Part shown: piece by piece, positions 18,207 through 26,794 of the stretch
Numbering within the stretch: position 1 is the stretch's first letter
Layout: every line of letters starts with the position of its first letter
From: UBA6627 sp965248675
GTDB taxonomy: Bacteria > Chloroflexota > Dehalococcoidia > UBA2979
NCBI GenBank assembly: GCA_965248675.1
Contig: CBDFJZ010000007.1
Span: 248,001-312,000, forward strand
Direction of reading: 5' to 3'
DNA length: 64,000 nt
Made by a program: the position numbers and the translations under genes
The notes under the pieces: generated by a model
What the model was told of the DNA's origin: nothing
Seen by the model: the letters and a program-made list of their open reading frames with translations, nothing else
Database searches by the model: none

Positions 18207-18983
18207 TCATTCACGCTTGATGAACCACGCGAGGCCGATCCCGACGAGGTAGAGGATGAAGATCGGGCCGCCGACGAGCGTCTGGGTGATCGGGTCCGGC
18301 GTCGGCGTCGCGATCGCCGAAACCACGAACGAACCGACGAGCGCGATGCGCCACCAGCCGGCGAGCTTCTTAGCGCTCACGACGCCGAACTTCGCAAGGC
18401 CCATGATCACGATCGGCGTCTCGAAGACGAGCCCCATCACCAGCAGCAGGCGGGTGGTGAGGTCCATGTAGCTGCTGATCGTCGGCGCGATCTCCGCAAT
18501 GTCGCTACCGAAGCTGAATAGGAAGCCGTATGCGGTGGGCAACACGACCAGGTAGCCGAACGCCAGCCCGAGCACAAAGGACAGCGACGTCCCGACCACG
18601 ATCGGGAGCACCCACCGCTTCTCTTGCGGGGTGAGCGCCGGGGTCACGAATCGGAGAGCCTGGTAGACCAGCATCGGCATGCCGAGCGCGATCCCTCCGA
18701 GCAGCGCCACGCGGAAGTACGTGACGATGTTCTCCATCGGCGTGATCGCCTGGGCCTGGAAATCCGGGTTCTGCGCCTCGGCGGGGGCCAGCAGGAAGCG
18801 GAGTACGTCCTCGCCGAACGGGATGTAGAAGAACGGCACCATGCCGACGAGCACGGCGGCAGCAGACCAGGTCACGCGGCTGCGCAGCTCGAAGAGGTGC
18901 TCGAGCAGCGTCATCTCGCCGCCTTCGAGCGGCGCCTCGGGCGGCTCTGGCGGGACCTCGGGCGGCGCGGATGCGGTGGTCAC
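18207..18983 (-). CDS. tatC: Sec-independent translocase TatC
   Basis: TatC is the twin-arginine signal receptor in the membrane. The 258 residues hold six hydrophobic segments, and family blocks are TLLEHLFELRSRV, FVTPALTPQEKR and ATPTPDPITQ. The N-terminus before residue 24 is Pro and Glu rich. The GTG start at 18983 has no clear ribosome-binding site, so initiation at the internal ATG (residue 24, TLLEHL) is possible. It follows tatA by 12 bases, forming a minimal Tat operon. Confidence 0.96.
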   Translation of the reverse strand: MTTASAPPEVPPEPPEAPLEGGEMTLLEHLFELRSRVTWSAAAVLVGMVPFFYIPFGEDVLRFLLAPAEAQNPDFQAQAITPMENIVTYFRVALLGGIALGMPMLVYQALRFVTPALTPQEKRWVLPIVVGTSLSFVLGLAFGYLVVLPTAYGFLFSFGSDIAEIAPTISSYMDLTTRLLLVMGLVFETPIVIMGLAKFGVVSAKKLAGWWRIALVGSFVVSAIATPTPDPITQTLVGGPIFILYLVGIGLAWFIKRE

Positions 18984-18995
18984 GCGGCCGGCCGG

Positions 18996-19397
18996 TTAGT
19001 CGTCTTCGGCGCGCTGTGACGGACGAACCGAGGCCTCTCGGCGAGCGGTGGACTCTGTCCCGTTCGAACTCGCGGCGGAAGCGCTGTCGGACATCGCCTG
19101 CTCGGCGTCTGCCGCCGACTCCGCGCGCACCTCGTCCACGTCATCGCGGATCGTGCGGAGGTCGTCAGTGACTGAGCCGAGCGACTGAAGATCGTCGGTC
19201 TCGGTCTTGATCTCCTGCTCGATGTCGTCGACGGCGGCGCGGACGTCCTTCATCACCTCGTTGGTGTACTGGCGCGCCAACCGGTACCAGCGACCGCCCT
19301 GTCGAGCGATCTCCGGGAAGCGCTGCGGGCCGACCACGATCATGGCCAGCACGAGCACGAGTGCGGCCTCGCCTGCTCCGACGCCGAATAAACTCAT
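18996..19397 (-). CDS. tatA: TatA/TatB-type twin-arginine translocase subunit
   Basis: It is predicted to build the Tat pore with TatC. One N-terminal membrane segment, about residues 8-22, is followed by the hinge VGPQRFPEIARQGGRW. An amphipathic helix and a long acidic, coiled-coil-like tail come next (133 residues in total). The FG/VGPxxFPE pattern with a Pro hinge is shared by TatA and TatB, so the exact class is uncertain. TATCAT eight bases before the ATG could be a -10 box. Confidence 0.88.
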   Translation of the reverse strand: MSLFGVGAGEAALVLVLAMIVVGPQRFPEIARQGGRWYRLARQYTNEVMKDVRAAVDDIEQEIKTETDDLQSLGSVTDDLRTIRDDVDEVRAESAADAEQAMSDSASAASSNGTESTARREASVRPSQRAEDD

Positions 19398-19418
19398 GTC
19401 GTCACATGATACGCAGCA

Positions 19419-19437
19419 GGCAGCCCTTCGGACTGCC
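19419..19437 (-). terminator. Hairpin after acpP
   Basis: On the minus-strand RNA this is an 8-bp stem with one G-U pair and a GAA loop, located between the acpP stop and tatA. No T-run follows, so it may only weaken read-through or be a stabilising 3' end. Confidence 0.35.
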
Positions 19438-19475
19438 CGCTGATGGGATCGGGTGTTGAGTGAGTGGGCGCGGGC

Positions 19476-19730
19476 TTATTCGACGCCGGCGTCTTTGAGG
19501 TAGTCGACCGCGTCCTGGACCGACTGAATCTTCTCGGCGTCCTCGTCGGAGATCTCGAGGCCCTCGATGTCGCTGCCGAATTCCTCCTCCATCGACATAA
19601 TCAGCTCGACGAGATCGAGCGAGTCGGCGTTCAGATCATCGACGAACGAAGCGCTCGGCGTCACCTCGTCCTCGTCGACACCGAGCTGTTCGACGATCAA
19701 GCCACGGATGCGCTCATAGGTAGTTGCCAC
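19476..19730 (-). CDS. acpP: Acyl carrier protein
   Basis: ACP carries growing acyl chains in fatty-acid synthesis. The 84-residue acidic protein has the 4'-phosphopantetheine site at Ser37 in LNADSLDLVEL. The start is the GTG at 19730, supported by AAGGA seven bases upstream. The frame is open further upstream but that stretch overlaps nusB and gives a non-ACP extension. It is the last gene of the fatty-acid cluster yceD-rpmF-fabD-fabG-nusB-acpP. Confidence 0.96.
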   Translation of the reverse strand: MATTYERIRGLIVEQLGVDEDEVTPSASFVDDLNADSLDLVELIMSMEEEFGSDIEGLEISDEDAEKIQSVQDAVDYLKDAGVE

Positions 19731-19767
19731 TTCGGCGTCCTTCCCGCCAGCGAAGATCACTCGCGCG

Positions 19768-20220
19768 CTACGACGGCGCGCTCCCGTGGTTCGCCGATTC
19801 ATTACGTTCGGCTGCCTCGAGCGCGACCGCCCCGAGGACTCCATTCACGAATCGCCCCGACGACTCCGAACCGTATCCCTTGGCGATTTCCACCGCCTCG
19901 TTGATCGCGACCCGGAGCGGAGCGCGGCGATTATCAAAGAGCACTTCGTAGATTGCAAGGCGCAGCACGTTGCGGTCAACGGGCGCCATCTCCGCCAGCG
20001 GAAAGGCCGGTGCGTGGTGGGCGATCATCTCGTCGATCGACTCGCGAGCGTCGATCACGCCGCCCACGAGCTCGCGCGCAAAGCCCCGCGCCGAAACATC
20101 GAGGTCGGATTCCGCGATCCGGCGATCGAGCACATCCGCGGGCACGTGATCGTGCTGTTCGGCCTCGAACAGCACCTGGAACGCGATGATGCGCGAGCGA
20201 CGGCGGGATCCCGAGGGCAC
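19768..20220 (-). CDS. nusB: Transcription antitermination factor NusB
   Basis: NusB with NusE (S10) binds boxA RNA and aids rRNA antitermination. The 150-residue all-helical domain has SRIIAFQVLFEAEQH, MAPVDRNVLRLAIYEVLF and VAINEAVEIAKGYG. It ends in a typical RFVNGVLGAV. The GTG at 20220 starts 11 bases after the fabG stop, and the match to the family begins a few residues later. Its place between fabG and acpP is uncommon but it is in the same orientation and closely packed. Confidence 0.94.
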   Translation of the reverse strand: MPSGSRRRSRIIAFQVLFEAEQHDHVPADVLDRRIAESDLDVSARGFARELVGGVIDARESIDEMIAHHAPAFPLAEMAPVDRNVLRLAIYEVLFDNRRAPLRVAINEAVEIAKGYGSESSGRFVNGVLGAVALEAAERNESANHGSAPS

Positions 20221-20231
20221 GTGAACCGCCG

Positions 20232-21005
20232 CTACGCCATCACCAGGCCGCCGTCGACGTTCAACGTCTGGCCGGTGATGTAGGCCGCCGCTTCTGAGGC
20301 GAGGAAGGCGACGATCGGTGCGATCTCGCTGGCCTCGGCGTAGCGGCCCATCGGGATCCGGTCCTTGATCAGCTCCTTCTGCTCGTCCGAGAGGCCGGCG
20401 GTCAGATCCGTCTGCACGAAGCCCGGCGCGATGGCGTTGACGGTGATGCCGCGCGAGGCGACCTCGAGCGCGACCGAACGGGTGAAACCGATGATCCCGG
20501 CCTTCGCCGCCGCGTAGTTCGCCTGCCCGGCGTTTCCGGAGAGGCCGACGACCGAGGTGATGTTGATGATCCGACCCCAGCGCGCGCGGACCATCGGCCG
20601 CAGGGCCGCTTTCGTCGCCAGGAACGTGCCGCGCAGGTTCGTGTCCAGCACCTCGTCCCACGCCTCCTCGGAGAGGCGCATCACGAGGTTGTCGTTGGTC
20701 ATGCCGGCGTTGTTGACGAGGATGTCGACGCTGCCAAAGGCCTGCTGACAATCCTTCACCACGCGATCGAGGTCGACGCCCTCGCGGACATCCGCCTGTG
20801 CGATCTGGCAGCCGACGCCAAACGCGCGCAGCTCCCGCGCCGCCGCCTCGGCGAGCGACGAGTTGGCGCGGTAGGTGATCAGCAGGTTCGCGCCGGAGCG
20901 GGCCAGCTCGGTCGCGATCGCGCGCCCGATGCCGCGCCCTCCACCGGTGACGATGGCGGAACGACCTCGCAGCGAGAGCAGCTCGTTGTCGGACTCGCTC
21001 ATCAT
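20232..21005 (-). CDS. fabG: 3-oxoacyl-[ACP] reductase
   Basis: FabG reduces 3-oxoacyl-ACP with NADPH. The 257-residue short-chain dehydrogenase has the cofactor motif TGGGRGIG, NNAG at ILVNNAGMT, and the catalytic Ser, Tyr and Lys in ITSVVGLSG and YAAAKAG. The C-terminus is ITGQTLNVDGGLVM, typical of FabG. GGGGAGG precedes two adjacent ATG codons; either could start. It overlaps the fabD stop, so the two are translationally coupled. Confidence 0.97.
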   Translation of the reverse strand: MMSESDNELLSLRGRSAIVTGGGRGIGRAIATELARSGANLLITYRANSSLAEAAARELRAFGVGCQIAQADVREGVDLDRVVKDCQQAFGSVDILVNNAGMTNDNLVMRLSEEAWDEVLDTNLRGTFLATKAALRPMVRARWGRIINITSVVGLSGNAGQANYAAAKAGIIGFTRSVALEVASRGITVNAIAPGFVQTDLTAGLSDEQKELIKDRIPMGRYAEASEIAPIVAFLASEAAAYITGQTLNVDGGLVMA

Positions 21006-21967
21006 TCAGCCTCCCCGGGTGCATCGACGGTCAGGTCGCTTGCCTCACCGATATTGACGGTCGTCAGACCGCGATCGATCCGTCGGGCCAGCCCGCTCAG
21101 GACCCGCCCCGGTCCGAACTCGATCAGGGTAGTCACCCCGGCTTCCTGCATGCGCTGGACCGAGGCCGCCCAGCGCACCGCGCTTGTCACCTGGTCGACC
21201 AGCTCGCCGGCGAACGCCGCCGGCTCGTCGAGCGGGGTCGCCGTGACGTTGGAAACGATCGGCGTGCGCGGCTGCTGGAAGTCGACGCCCGCCAGCGCCT
21301 CGCCCAGCCCGTTGGCGGCCGACTGCATCAACGGCGTGTGAAACGCACCCGACACGGTCAGCGGCACGACCCGCGTCGCGCCCGCCTCGGTCGCGGCGTT
21401 GGACGCCGCATCGACCGCGGTGACGGTGCCGCCTATCGTGATGTTGCCAGGGGCGTTCGCGTTGCAAACCGACGCGCCGTGCTCCGCGGCGATCGAGGCC
21501 AGCACGCCCTCCTCGAGGTCGAGCACCGCCGCCATCGTCCCCGGTTCCGCGTCACAGGCCTCCTGCATCAGCCTGCCACGCTCGCGGACGAGCCTGACCG
21601 CCTCGTCGAACCCGATCGCGCCGGCCGCGACCAGCGCGGCGTACTCGCCGAGCGAGTGCCCGGCGACGAACGCCGGACGTGAGGCGATCACGTCGGCCTC
21701 GAGCGCGGCCGACAGCGCGGCGACGGAGTGAGTGACGATCGCCGGCTGCGTGTTGATCGTACGCGTCAGCTCATCCTCGGGCCCCTCGAAGCAGAGCTGT
21801 GAGAGCGACATGTCGAGCGCGATGTCGGCGGCGGTGAAGACCGCGCGGGCGGTCGCCGACGCGTCGGCGAGATCGGCGCCCATCCCCACGTGTTGCGCAC
21901 CCTGTCCGGGAAAGACCCAGGCGACCGTGGGATCGACCGGGAGTTCGCCGATCGGCAGATCAGGCAT
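21002..21967 (-). CDS. fabD: Malonyl-CoA:ACP transacylase
   Basis: FabD loads malonyl groups on ACP. The 321 residues have FPGQGAQHVGMG near the N-terminus, the nucleophile Ser105 in GHSLGEYAAL, and the His partner in SGAFHTPLMQ. The ATG at 21967 has GAGG upstream. The frame runs open further, but that region overlaps rpmF and has no FabD similarity. It is followed directly by fabG. Confidence 0.97.
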   Translation of the reverse strand: MPDLPIGELPVDPTVAWVFPGQGAQHVGMGADLADASATARAVFTAADIALDMSLSQLCFEGPEDELTRTINTQPAIVTHSVAALSAALEADVIASRPAFVAGHSLGEYAALVAAGAIGFDEAVRLVRERGRLMQEACDAEPGTMAAVLDLEEGVLASIAAEHGASVCNANAPGNITIGGTVTAVDAASNAATEAGATRVVPLTVSGAFHTPLMQSAANGLGEALAGVDFQQPRTPIVSNVTATPLDEPAAFAGELVDQVTSAVRWAASVQRMQEAGVTTLIEFGPGRVLSGLARRIDRGLTTVNIGEASDLTVDAPGEAE

Positions 21968-22022
21968 GGCGTGCGCCTCGGGATGCAATGAGGGAGCGGG
22001 GGTGAGCGATTGAAGCTGCGGA

Positions 22023-22235
22023 TCAGTCGCTCGACGGCTCCTCCTCGGGGGCGGGCCCGATCTCGAAATCGTCCTCGATCGGCCGGCCCTTGCGGTCGCG
22101 CTCGCCGCCGGCGGTGTGGTTGACCTTCCAGCCGCCGGTCGCGCTATCGCGCACGAGCTGGGGCACGTTGACCCGGTGGTGACTGCGACGCGAATTGCGC
22201 TTCGACTTGGGCGTTCTACGCTTCGGGAGCGCCAT
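22023..22235 (-). CDS. rpmF: 50S ribosomal protein L32
   Basis: The 70-residue basic protein starts MALPKRRTPKSKRNSRRSHH, the L32 signature. No CxxC zinc pair is seen, so this is the zinc-free form. The C-terminal half is an acidic extension unusual for the family's usual 55-60 residues. AGGAGG lies six bases before the ATG. It overlaps the upstream yceD gene by 20 bases. Confidence 0.95.
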   Translation of the reverse strand: MALPKRRTPKSKRNSRRSHHRVNVPQLVRDSATGGWKVNHTAGGERDRKGRPIEDDFEIGPAPEEEPSSD

Positions 22236-22749
22236 CCGTTTCCTCCTGGTGCAGACGCGCGGCCAATCCGCTCAGTGCCGACCAACGATTGTCGACGGAG
22301 TTCGGCGCGGGCGGCACTGCCGGTACGGCCGCTGCAAACCCGGCGCAGTCCGGCCGGCACAGCGGAATCAGGGGCACGGCCGACTGTTCATACTGCCGGA
22401 CCGCCTCGCTGAGGTCGAGATGCCAGTGGTCGTCGATCAGCAGGTCGCCGTCGTCGCGCTCGGGCAGCTCCCCGGTCACCGGATGCGGCGCCCCGAGGAC
22501 GTACTCCTCGTGGAACTCGACATCGATCTCGTCCTCGAACGCCTCGAGGCAGCGCGCGCACTCGAGCGGGACGAGCAGGCGCAGCTTCGCACTGGCCAGC
22601 ACCCCTCGTTCGGTACGGATCAGCCGCAGGCTGCCGTTCAGCCGCCGCCGATAATCGAACGCGGCGGCCGCGATCGGCTCATCGCGAATCTCGAGGTCGC
22701 GCGAGCTGCCGAGGCGCTCCTGCAACAGCGTTGCCACGTTGACCTGCAC
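22216..22749 (-). CDS. yceD: YceD/DUF177-family protein
   Basis: YceD proteins sit before rpmF in many bacteria and plants, and are linked to 23S rRNA accumulation. The 177-residue protein has the central LECARCLEAFEDEIDVEF and a second cysteine pair in PLCRPDCAGF, the family's conserved cysteines. The GTG at 22749 has GGAGG six bases upstream. The rpmF start lies inside its 3' end, so the two are coupled. It is the first gene of the leftward fatty-acid operon. TACGAT about 30 bases upstream is a possible -10 box. Confidence 0.9.
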   Translation of the reverse strand: MQVNVATLLQERLGSSRDLEIRDEPIAAAAFDYRRRLNGSLRLIRTERGVLASAKLRLLVPLECARCLEAFEDEIDVEFHEEYVLGAPHPVTGELPERDDGDLLIDDHWHLDLSEAVRQYEQSAVPLIPLCRPDCAGFAAAVPAVPPAPNSVDNRWSALSGLAARLHQEETDGAPEA

Positions 22750-22832
22750 GAGCGACCTCCGCGCGATCTCATCGTACCGTCGGTTGGCGACCGAAGCCGC
22801 GATCACCGCGCACGCAAGCGGGATCCCGATGC

Positions 22833-22838
22833 TAGGCT
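22833..22838 (+). promoter_or_regulatory. Possible -10 box of modABC (TAGGCT)
   Basis: The hexamer TAGGCT recurs upstream of modA, the aminotransferase, birA and the his leader. Here it lies 29 bases before modA. No convincing -35 is found at 16-18 bases, so support is weak. Confidence 0.3.
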
Positions 22839-22866
22839 CGCCCGCACCGGGAGGGCCGCCGTCAAC

Positions 22867-23628
22867 ATGACCATCCGCCGCCGGCGAGCCGCGGGGCTGA
22901 TTGTCCTGACGCTGGTGGCGACGCTCATCCTGCCGGCGTGCACGGACGACGACACGATCCGCGTCTTCGCCGCCTCGTCGCTGCAAGACGTCCTGCCGGA
23001 AATGCTCGACGCCTACACCGAAACCCACCCGGGCGACGAGATCGAGGTGCAATTCGGCGGCTCGCAGGCGCTCGCCACCCAGATCGAGCTCGGCGCCAGC
23101 GCGACACTCTTCCTTTCGGCGAACCAACTGCAGGTCGATCGCCTCGACGACGATGACCTCGTCGCGAACCGGACGCCGATCGCATCGAACCGTCTCGTAA
23201 TCGCGGTCGCCGCGCACTCGCCGTTCGAACGCCTCGAGGACCTCGCCGACGACGGTGTGCGCGTGGCAATCGGGGCGCCCGACGTGCCCGTCGGCGCGCT
23301 CACCGCGCGCGCCTTCGCCGCGCTCGACGAGCCGCTCCGCGAGGCGATTCGCGCGAACGTGGTCACCGAGGACCCAAACGTGCGGGTGGTCCTGTCCCGC
23401 GTCGAACTCGGCGAGGTGGATGCCGCCTTCGTCTACCTGACGGACGCGATCGCCGGTGACGACCTGCGCGAGATCGAATTGCCGTTCGACCTCGCGCCAA
23501 ACGTTTACGTCGGCGCCCTGCTCGACGGCGCGCCGTCCCGGGCCGCCGATCTCCTGGCGTTCATCGCGAGCGACGCGACCGACCAGATCTGGCGCGACGC
23601 CGGCTTCGAGGCGGTCAGCGCGCCATGA
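22867..23628 (+). CDS. modA: Molybdate-binding lipoprotein ModA
   Basis: This is a periplasmic-type binding protein for molybdate or tungstate, anchored as a lipoprotein. A basic start and hydrophobic stretch end in the lipobox LILPAC with Cys25. The mature part begins RVFAASSLQDVLPEM, the ModA pattern that places oxyanion-binding Ser residues. LFLSANQLQVDRL and GEVDAAFVYLTDA follow. It is 253 residues. GGGAGGG lies 10 bases upstream of the ATG. It overlaps modB by four bases. Confidence 0.95.
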   Translation: MTIRRRRAAGLIVLTLVATLILPACTDDDTIRVFAASSLQDVLPEMLDAYTETHPGDEIEVQFGGSQALATQIELGASATLFLSANQLQVDRLDDDDLVANRTPIASNRLVIAVAAHSPFERLEDLADDGVRVAIGAPDVPVGALTARAFAALDEPLREAIRANVVTEDPNVRVVLSRVELGEVDAAFVYLTDAIAGDDLREIELPFDLAPNVYVGALLDGAPSRAADLLAFIASDATDQIWRDAGFEAVSAP

Positions 23629-24422
23629 TCCCGCCTCGTAACCGCTGGTGGATCGTTCTACCGGCGCTGTTCGGCGTCTTTTTCCTGTTGCCCATGATCG
23701 GTCTCGCCTGGTTCGCCGCGACGGACGGAGACGTCGCCGCCGAACTCGGCTCGCGAACGACGTGGGACGCGCTGCGGCTCTCCGTGCTCACCGCGACGCT
23801 GACGCTCGTCCTCGCCGTCGTGCTCGGCACCCCGCTCGCCTACCTGCTCGCGGCGTCCGAGGCGGGCTGGGCGCGCCTCGTCGCGACCCTGCTCGACCTC
23901 CCGCTCGTGCTCCCGCCCGTCGTCTCCGGGATCGCACTGCTGACCGTCTTCGGACGGCGCGGCTACCTCGGCGACCCCCTGTCCGAGGCCGGGATCACGC
24001 TCTCCTTCACCACGGCGGCGGTCGTCCTCGCGCAGCTCTTCGTCGCCGCGCCGTACTACGTGCGCGCGGCGTACGCGGGGTTCACGGCAATGGATCCGCG
24101 CTTCGAGGGCATCGCGTACACCCTCGGCCTCTCCCGCTGGCGCACCTTCCGCAGCGTCACGCTGCCGCTGGTCTGGCCGGCGCTCGCGGGCGGAGCGGTG
24201 CTGTGTTGGGCGCGCGCCCTCGGTGAGCTGGGAGCGACGCTGCTCTTCGCCGGCTCGCTCCCCGGACGCACACAGACGATGCCGCTGGCGATCCTCTCCG
24301 CCTTCGAGTCGAACGCGGGCCTCGCGGGCGCGGTCTCGATCGCCGTGATCCTCGTGTCGTTCGCGCTGGTGCTGATGGTGCTGCTCCACCGCGTAGCCAC
24401 ACCCGGCGGCGCGTACCGATGA
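23625..24422 (+). CDS. modB: Molybdate ABC transporter permease ModB
   Basis: This 265-residue inner-membrane permease has about five to six membrane segments. The EAA loop that docks with ModC is GIAYTLGLSRWRTFRSVTLP. The start overlaps the modA stop as ATGA. DLPLVLPPVVSGIALL is typical of ModB/CysT permeases. The 44-base gap to modC contains a duplicated GTACCGATGA. Confidence 0.95.
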   Translation: MIPPRNRWWIVLPALFGVFFLLPMIGLAWFAATDGDVAAELGSRTTWDALRLSVLTATLTLVLAVVLGTPLAYLLAASEAGWARLVATLLDLPLVLPPVVSGIALLTVFGRRGYLGDPLSEAGITLSFTTAAVVLAQLFVAAPYYVRAAYAGFTAMDPRFEGIAYTLGLSRWRTFRSVTLPLVWPALAGGAVLCWARALGELGATLLFAGSLPGRTQTMPLAILSAFESNAGLAGAVSIAVILVSFALVLMVLLHRVATPGGAYR

Positions 24423-24466
24423 GCCCGACGGCGAGTACCGATGACGCCTGACGGCTGGGCCGCGTC

Positions 24467-25522
24467 GTGACGCTCCACGCCGCGTTCCGAGGCCGCGCCG
24501 GCGCGTTCGAGTACGACGTCACAATCGACGCCGAGCACGAACTGCTCGTGCTCTATGGCCACTCCGGCGCGGGCAAGACGATCACCCTCCGCACGATCGC
24601 CGGCCTCGCGCGTCCCGAGGCGGGCAAGATCGAGATCGGCGGCCGCCGCGTGTTCGACGCGGCTGCAGGCGTCGACCTCCCGCCGCAGGAGCGCCGTGCC
24701 GGGTACGTCGTGCAGGAGGTGGGGCTCTTCCCGCACCTCACCGTCGAACGCAACGTCCTGATCGGCGTCGACGACAACGGCCAGGCGAACGCGCGCTGGT
24801 CACAGCTCCGGGACGCGCTCCACCTCGACGGCCTCGATGCGCGGCGGCCCCACGAACTCTCGGGCGGCCAGCAGCAGCGGGTCGCGCTCGCGCGCGCGCT
24901 CGTGCGACCGGTCGACGTGCTACTCCTCGACGAACCGTTCTCGGCGCTCGACGAGGCGCTGCGCGCCGATCTGCGCGCCGAGCTGAAGCGCCTCCAGCGC
25001 GACTTCGGCATCCCGATCGTCTTCGTCACCCACGACCTGCGCGAGGCCCACCTGCTCGCCGATTCCGTCGCCGTGATCGACGCCGGCCGCGTGCTGCAGC
25101 TCGCCGCTCGTGACGAGGTGTTCCGCCATCCGTCGACGCGCCGCGTCGCCGAGCTGACCGGCGTCCGCAACCTCTACGAGGCGAGAGCGACGGGCGACCG
25201 AGTCATGGTCGATGGCCTCGAACTGCGGCTGCCACCGAACGGCGCAGCCGGAGCGGTCGACCTCGGCATCCGCTCGGAGCGTTGCAATCTGCGCCGTTTC
25301 GACCCCGACGAACCGCCGCCCGAGAACTGTTTCGTCGGCCGGCTGGTCGAAGAGCTGGCGTTCGGCAACACGCACACGCTGCGCTTCGAACCCGACGGCG
25401 CCGGCCCCCGCATCGAAGTCGAGGTGGCCGCCCGACCGTACGAGGTCCTCGGGGTCTCCGGCCGCGACCGCTGGGTGATCGAGTTGCCGCCAGAGGACCT
25501 GATCGTGATGCCTCGAAGCTGA
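24467..25522 (+). CDS. modC: Molybdate ABC transporter ATPase ModC
   Basis: ModC powers molybdate uptake. Walker A is GHSGAGKT at 31-38, the Q-loop region is VVQEVGLFPHL, the signature is LSGGQQQRVALARAL, and Walker B is VDVLLLDEPFSALD. The His switch is in FVTHDLREA. A C-terminal TOBE-like domain of about 120 residues follows, commonly the molybdate-sensing part. The start is GTG. RNase P RNA begins 58 bases downstream. Confidence 0.95.
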   Translation: MTLHAAFRGRAGAFEYDVTIDAEHELLVLYGHSGAGKTITLRTIAGLARPEAGKIEIGGRRVFDAAAGVDLPPQERRAGYVVQEVGLFPHLTVERNVLIGVDDNGQANARWSQLRDALHLDGLDARRPHELSGGQQQRVALARALVRPVDVLLLDEPFSALDEALRADLRAELKRLQRDFGIPIVFVTHDLREAHLLADSVAVIDAGRVLQLAARDEVFRHPSTRRVAELTGVRNLYEARATGDRVMVDGLELRLPPNGAAGAVDLGIRSERCNLRRFDPDEPPPENCFVGRLVEELAFGNTHTLRFEPDGAGPRIEVEVAARPYEVLGVSGRDRWVIELPPEDLIVMPRS

Positions 25523-25580
25523 GCAGGAGATCGAGGGCGAGCGGCGAACGCGAAAGTGGCGAACGACGCGTACGATCGAG

Positions 25581-25963
25581 GCGTCAGGAGACTGGATGGC
25601 CGCCGGTGTGCCGCTTGCGGTGCACGGGAGGAAAGTCCGAACTCCACCGGACAGGGTGCCGGCTAACGGCCGGGCGGCGTGAGCCGACGGAAAGTGCCAC
25701 AGAAACGATACCGCCTGCGCCTTCGGGCGCCGGTAAGGGTGAAATGGTGCGGTAAGAGCGCACCGGCGTTCCTGGTAACAGGGCGTGCCGAGGCAAACCC
25801 CACCCGGAGCAAGACCAAATAGGGGAGCATTCGGGGCGTCTGGCCTCGCTCCCGGGTAGGTCGCACAAGGCGTCGGGTAACCGCCGCCGTAGATGGATGG
25901 TCATCGCCGCGCGCTGCGCAACGGCCCGCGGTACAGAATTCGGCTTACAGGTCGCCTGACCGC
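25581..25963 (+). ncRNA. rnpB: RNase P RNA (bacterial type A)
   Basis: The catalytic RNA of RNase P is recognised by its conserved blocks: GAGGAAAGTCC at about 25629, ACAGAAA after the first domain, AGAGCGCACCGG, GAGCAAGACCAAATAGG, and TAGATGGATGGTCATC near the end. CAGAATTCGGCTTACAGG closes the molecule. The ends pair as P1: GCGTCAGG at 25581 with CCTGACCGC at 25955-25963. The 383-base length fits type A. A TACGAT box at 25571 could be its -10. Confidence 0.97.
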
Positions 25964-25964
25964 G

Positions 25965-25998
25965 ACACGCGCCCCCGGGGACACCCGGGGGTGCGTGT
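25965..25998 (+). terminator. Strong GC hairpin after rnpB
   Basis: ACACGC plus CCCCCGGG pair with CCCGGGGG plus GCGTGT around a four-base loop, about 15 pairs with one G-T. No T-run follows. It directly follows the rnpB 3' end and is the probable end of that transcript. Confidence 0.55.
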
Positions 25999-26058
25999 GA
26001 TCTCAAGGACTGGAACATCCGGGGGAGCGGGATGTGTCCTCATGAGGGGCGATGCTCC

Positions 26059-26460
26059 TCACGCGCTTCTCCGCTGCTCCGCGGAGGGTTCAACGGCCTC
26101 GGGCGAGAGCGGTTCGTCGACGTAGCGCGCGACGGCTGTCAGCAGGAACTGGTTCAGCGACACGCCCTCGACCCGCGCTCGCATGGCCGCCCGTTGGTGC
26201 AACTGGCGCGGCAGCCTCAGGTTGAGCGTTCCGGAATGGGTCCGGCTGCCCCAGGGCTGGGGAATCGACCGGCCTTCCTCGAGCTCCGATTCGATCCAGA
26301 GCAGCATCGCTTCTTCGAGATTCGTGGCAGCCTCGTCGGCGCTATCACCGCCGGAGAAGACGCCGTCGAGTTCGAGCACCTCAACAGACCAAGTGCCGTC
26401 CTCGTCTCGCTCGAAGACGCGATGGTAGGGGAGACGCAGGTGTTGGTCGGCGTTCAGCAC
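26059..26460 (-). CDS. hicB: HicB-like antitoxin
   Basis: This is the probable antitoxin of a type II pair. The N-terminal half is the partial RNase H-like HicB fold (DEDGTWSVEVLELDGVFSGGD and ATNLEEAMLLWIESELEEG). The C-terminal half is a ribbon-helix-helix DNA-binding segment (NLRLPRQLHQRAAMRARVEG). The GTG at 26460 is chosen because GGAGG lies six bases upstream, inside the end of hicA; a GTG 18 bases earlier has no such site. Toxin-then-antitoxin order is typical. Base composition is lower in GC than neighbours, which suggests transfer. Expected to repress its own promoter. Confidence 0.85.
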   Translation of the reverse strand: MLNADQHLRLPYHRVFERDEDGTWSVEVLELDGVFSGGDSADEAATNLEEAMLLWIESELEEGRSIPQPWGSRTHSGTLNLRLPRQLHQRAAMRARVEGVSLNQFLLTAVARYVDEPLSPEAVEPSAEQRRSA

Positions 26461-26461
26461 G

Positions 26462-26686
26462 TTAGTCCTCCATTTCACGAATCAGCCGGTTGATGATGGC
26501 ACGGGCCGTTCCCGGTCTCATGTTCTCCTGAACCACTAGCGTCCGGGCACCAGGTTTGACGTAGTTGTGATGCCCGCCACGAGTGCGTCGAAGCTCGTAA
26601 CTGCAGGCTTCAGCCGCAGTCGCAACCTCACGACTGGAGAGATTGCCGGCGCGCTGGCGGAGGGCGATGAGCTCATCTCGCGTCAC
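26462..26686 (-). CDS. hicA: HicA-like mRNA interferase toxin
   Basis: HicA toxins are small double-stranded-RNA-binding-fold proteins that cleave mRNA. This 74-residue frame has the key catalytic region RRTRGGHHNYVKPG, with the conserved His, and TLVVQENMRPGTARAIINRLI. The start is uncertain: GTG at 26686 fits the family length but lacks a good ribosome-binding site. The stop is one base before the hicB GTG. Part of the region is A+T richer than the surrounding genome. Confidence 0.82.
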   Translation of the reverse strand: MTRDELIALRQRAGNLSSREVATAAEACSYELRRTRGGHHNYVKPGARTLVVQENMRPGTARAIINRLIREMED

Positions 26687-26794
26687 ATGGTACCGAATAC
26701 AGTACTTTTCACCTGAGGCTATCTCACAGGATACTGACCGTAAGCGGCCGACCGCACCCCTCGCTACGATAACGCCCACCTCGAGGAGCTGCGC

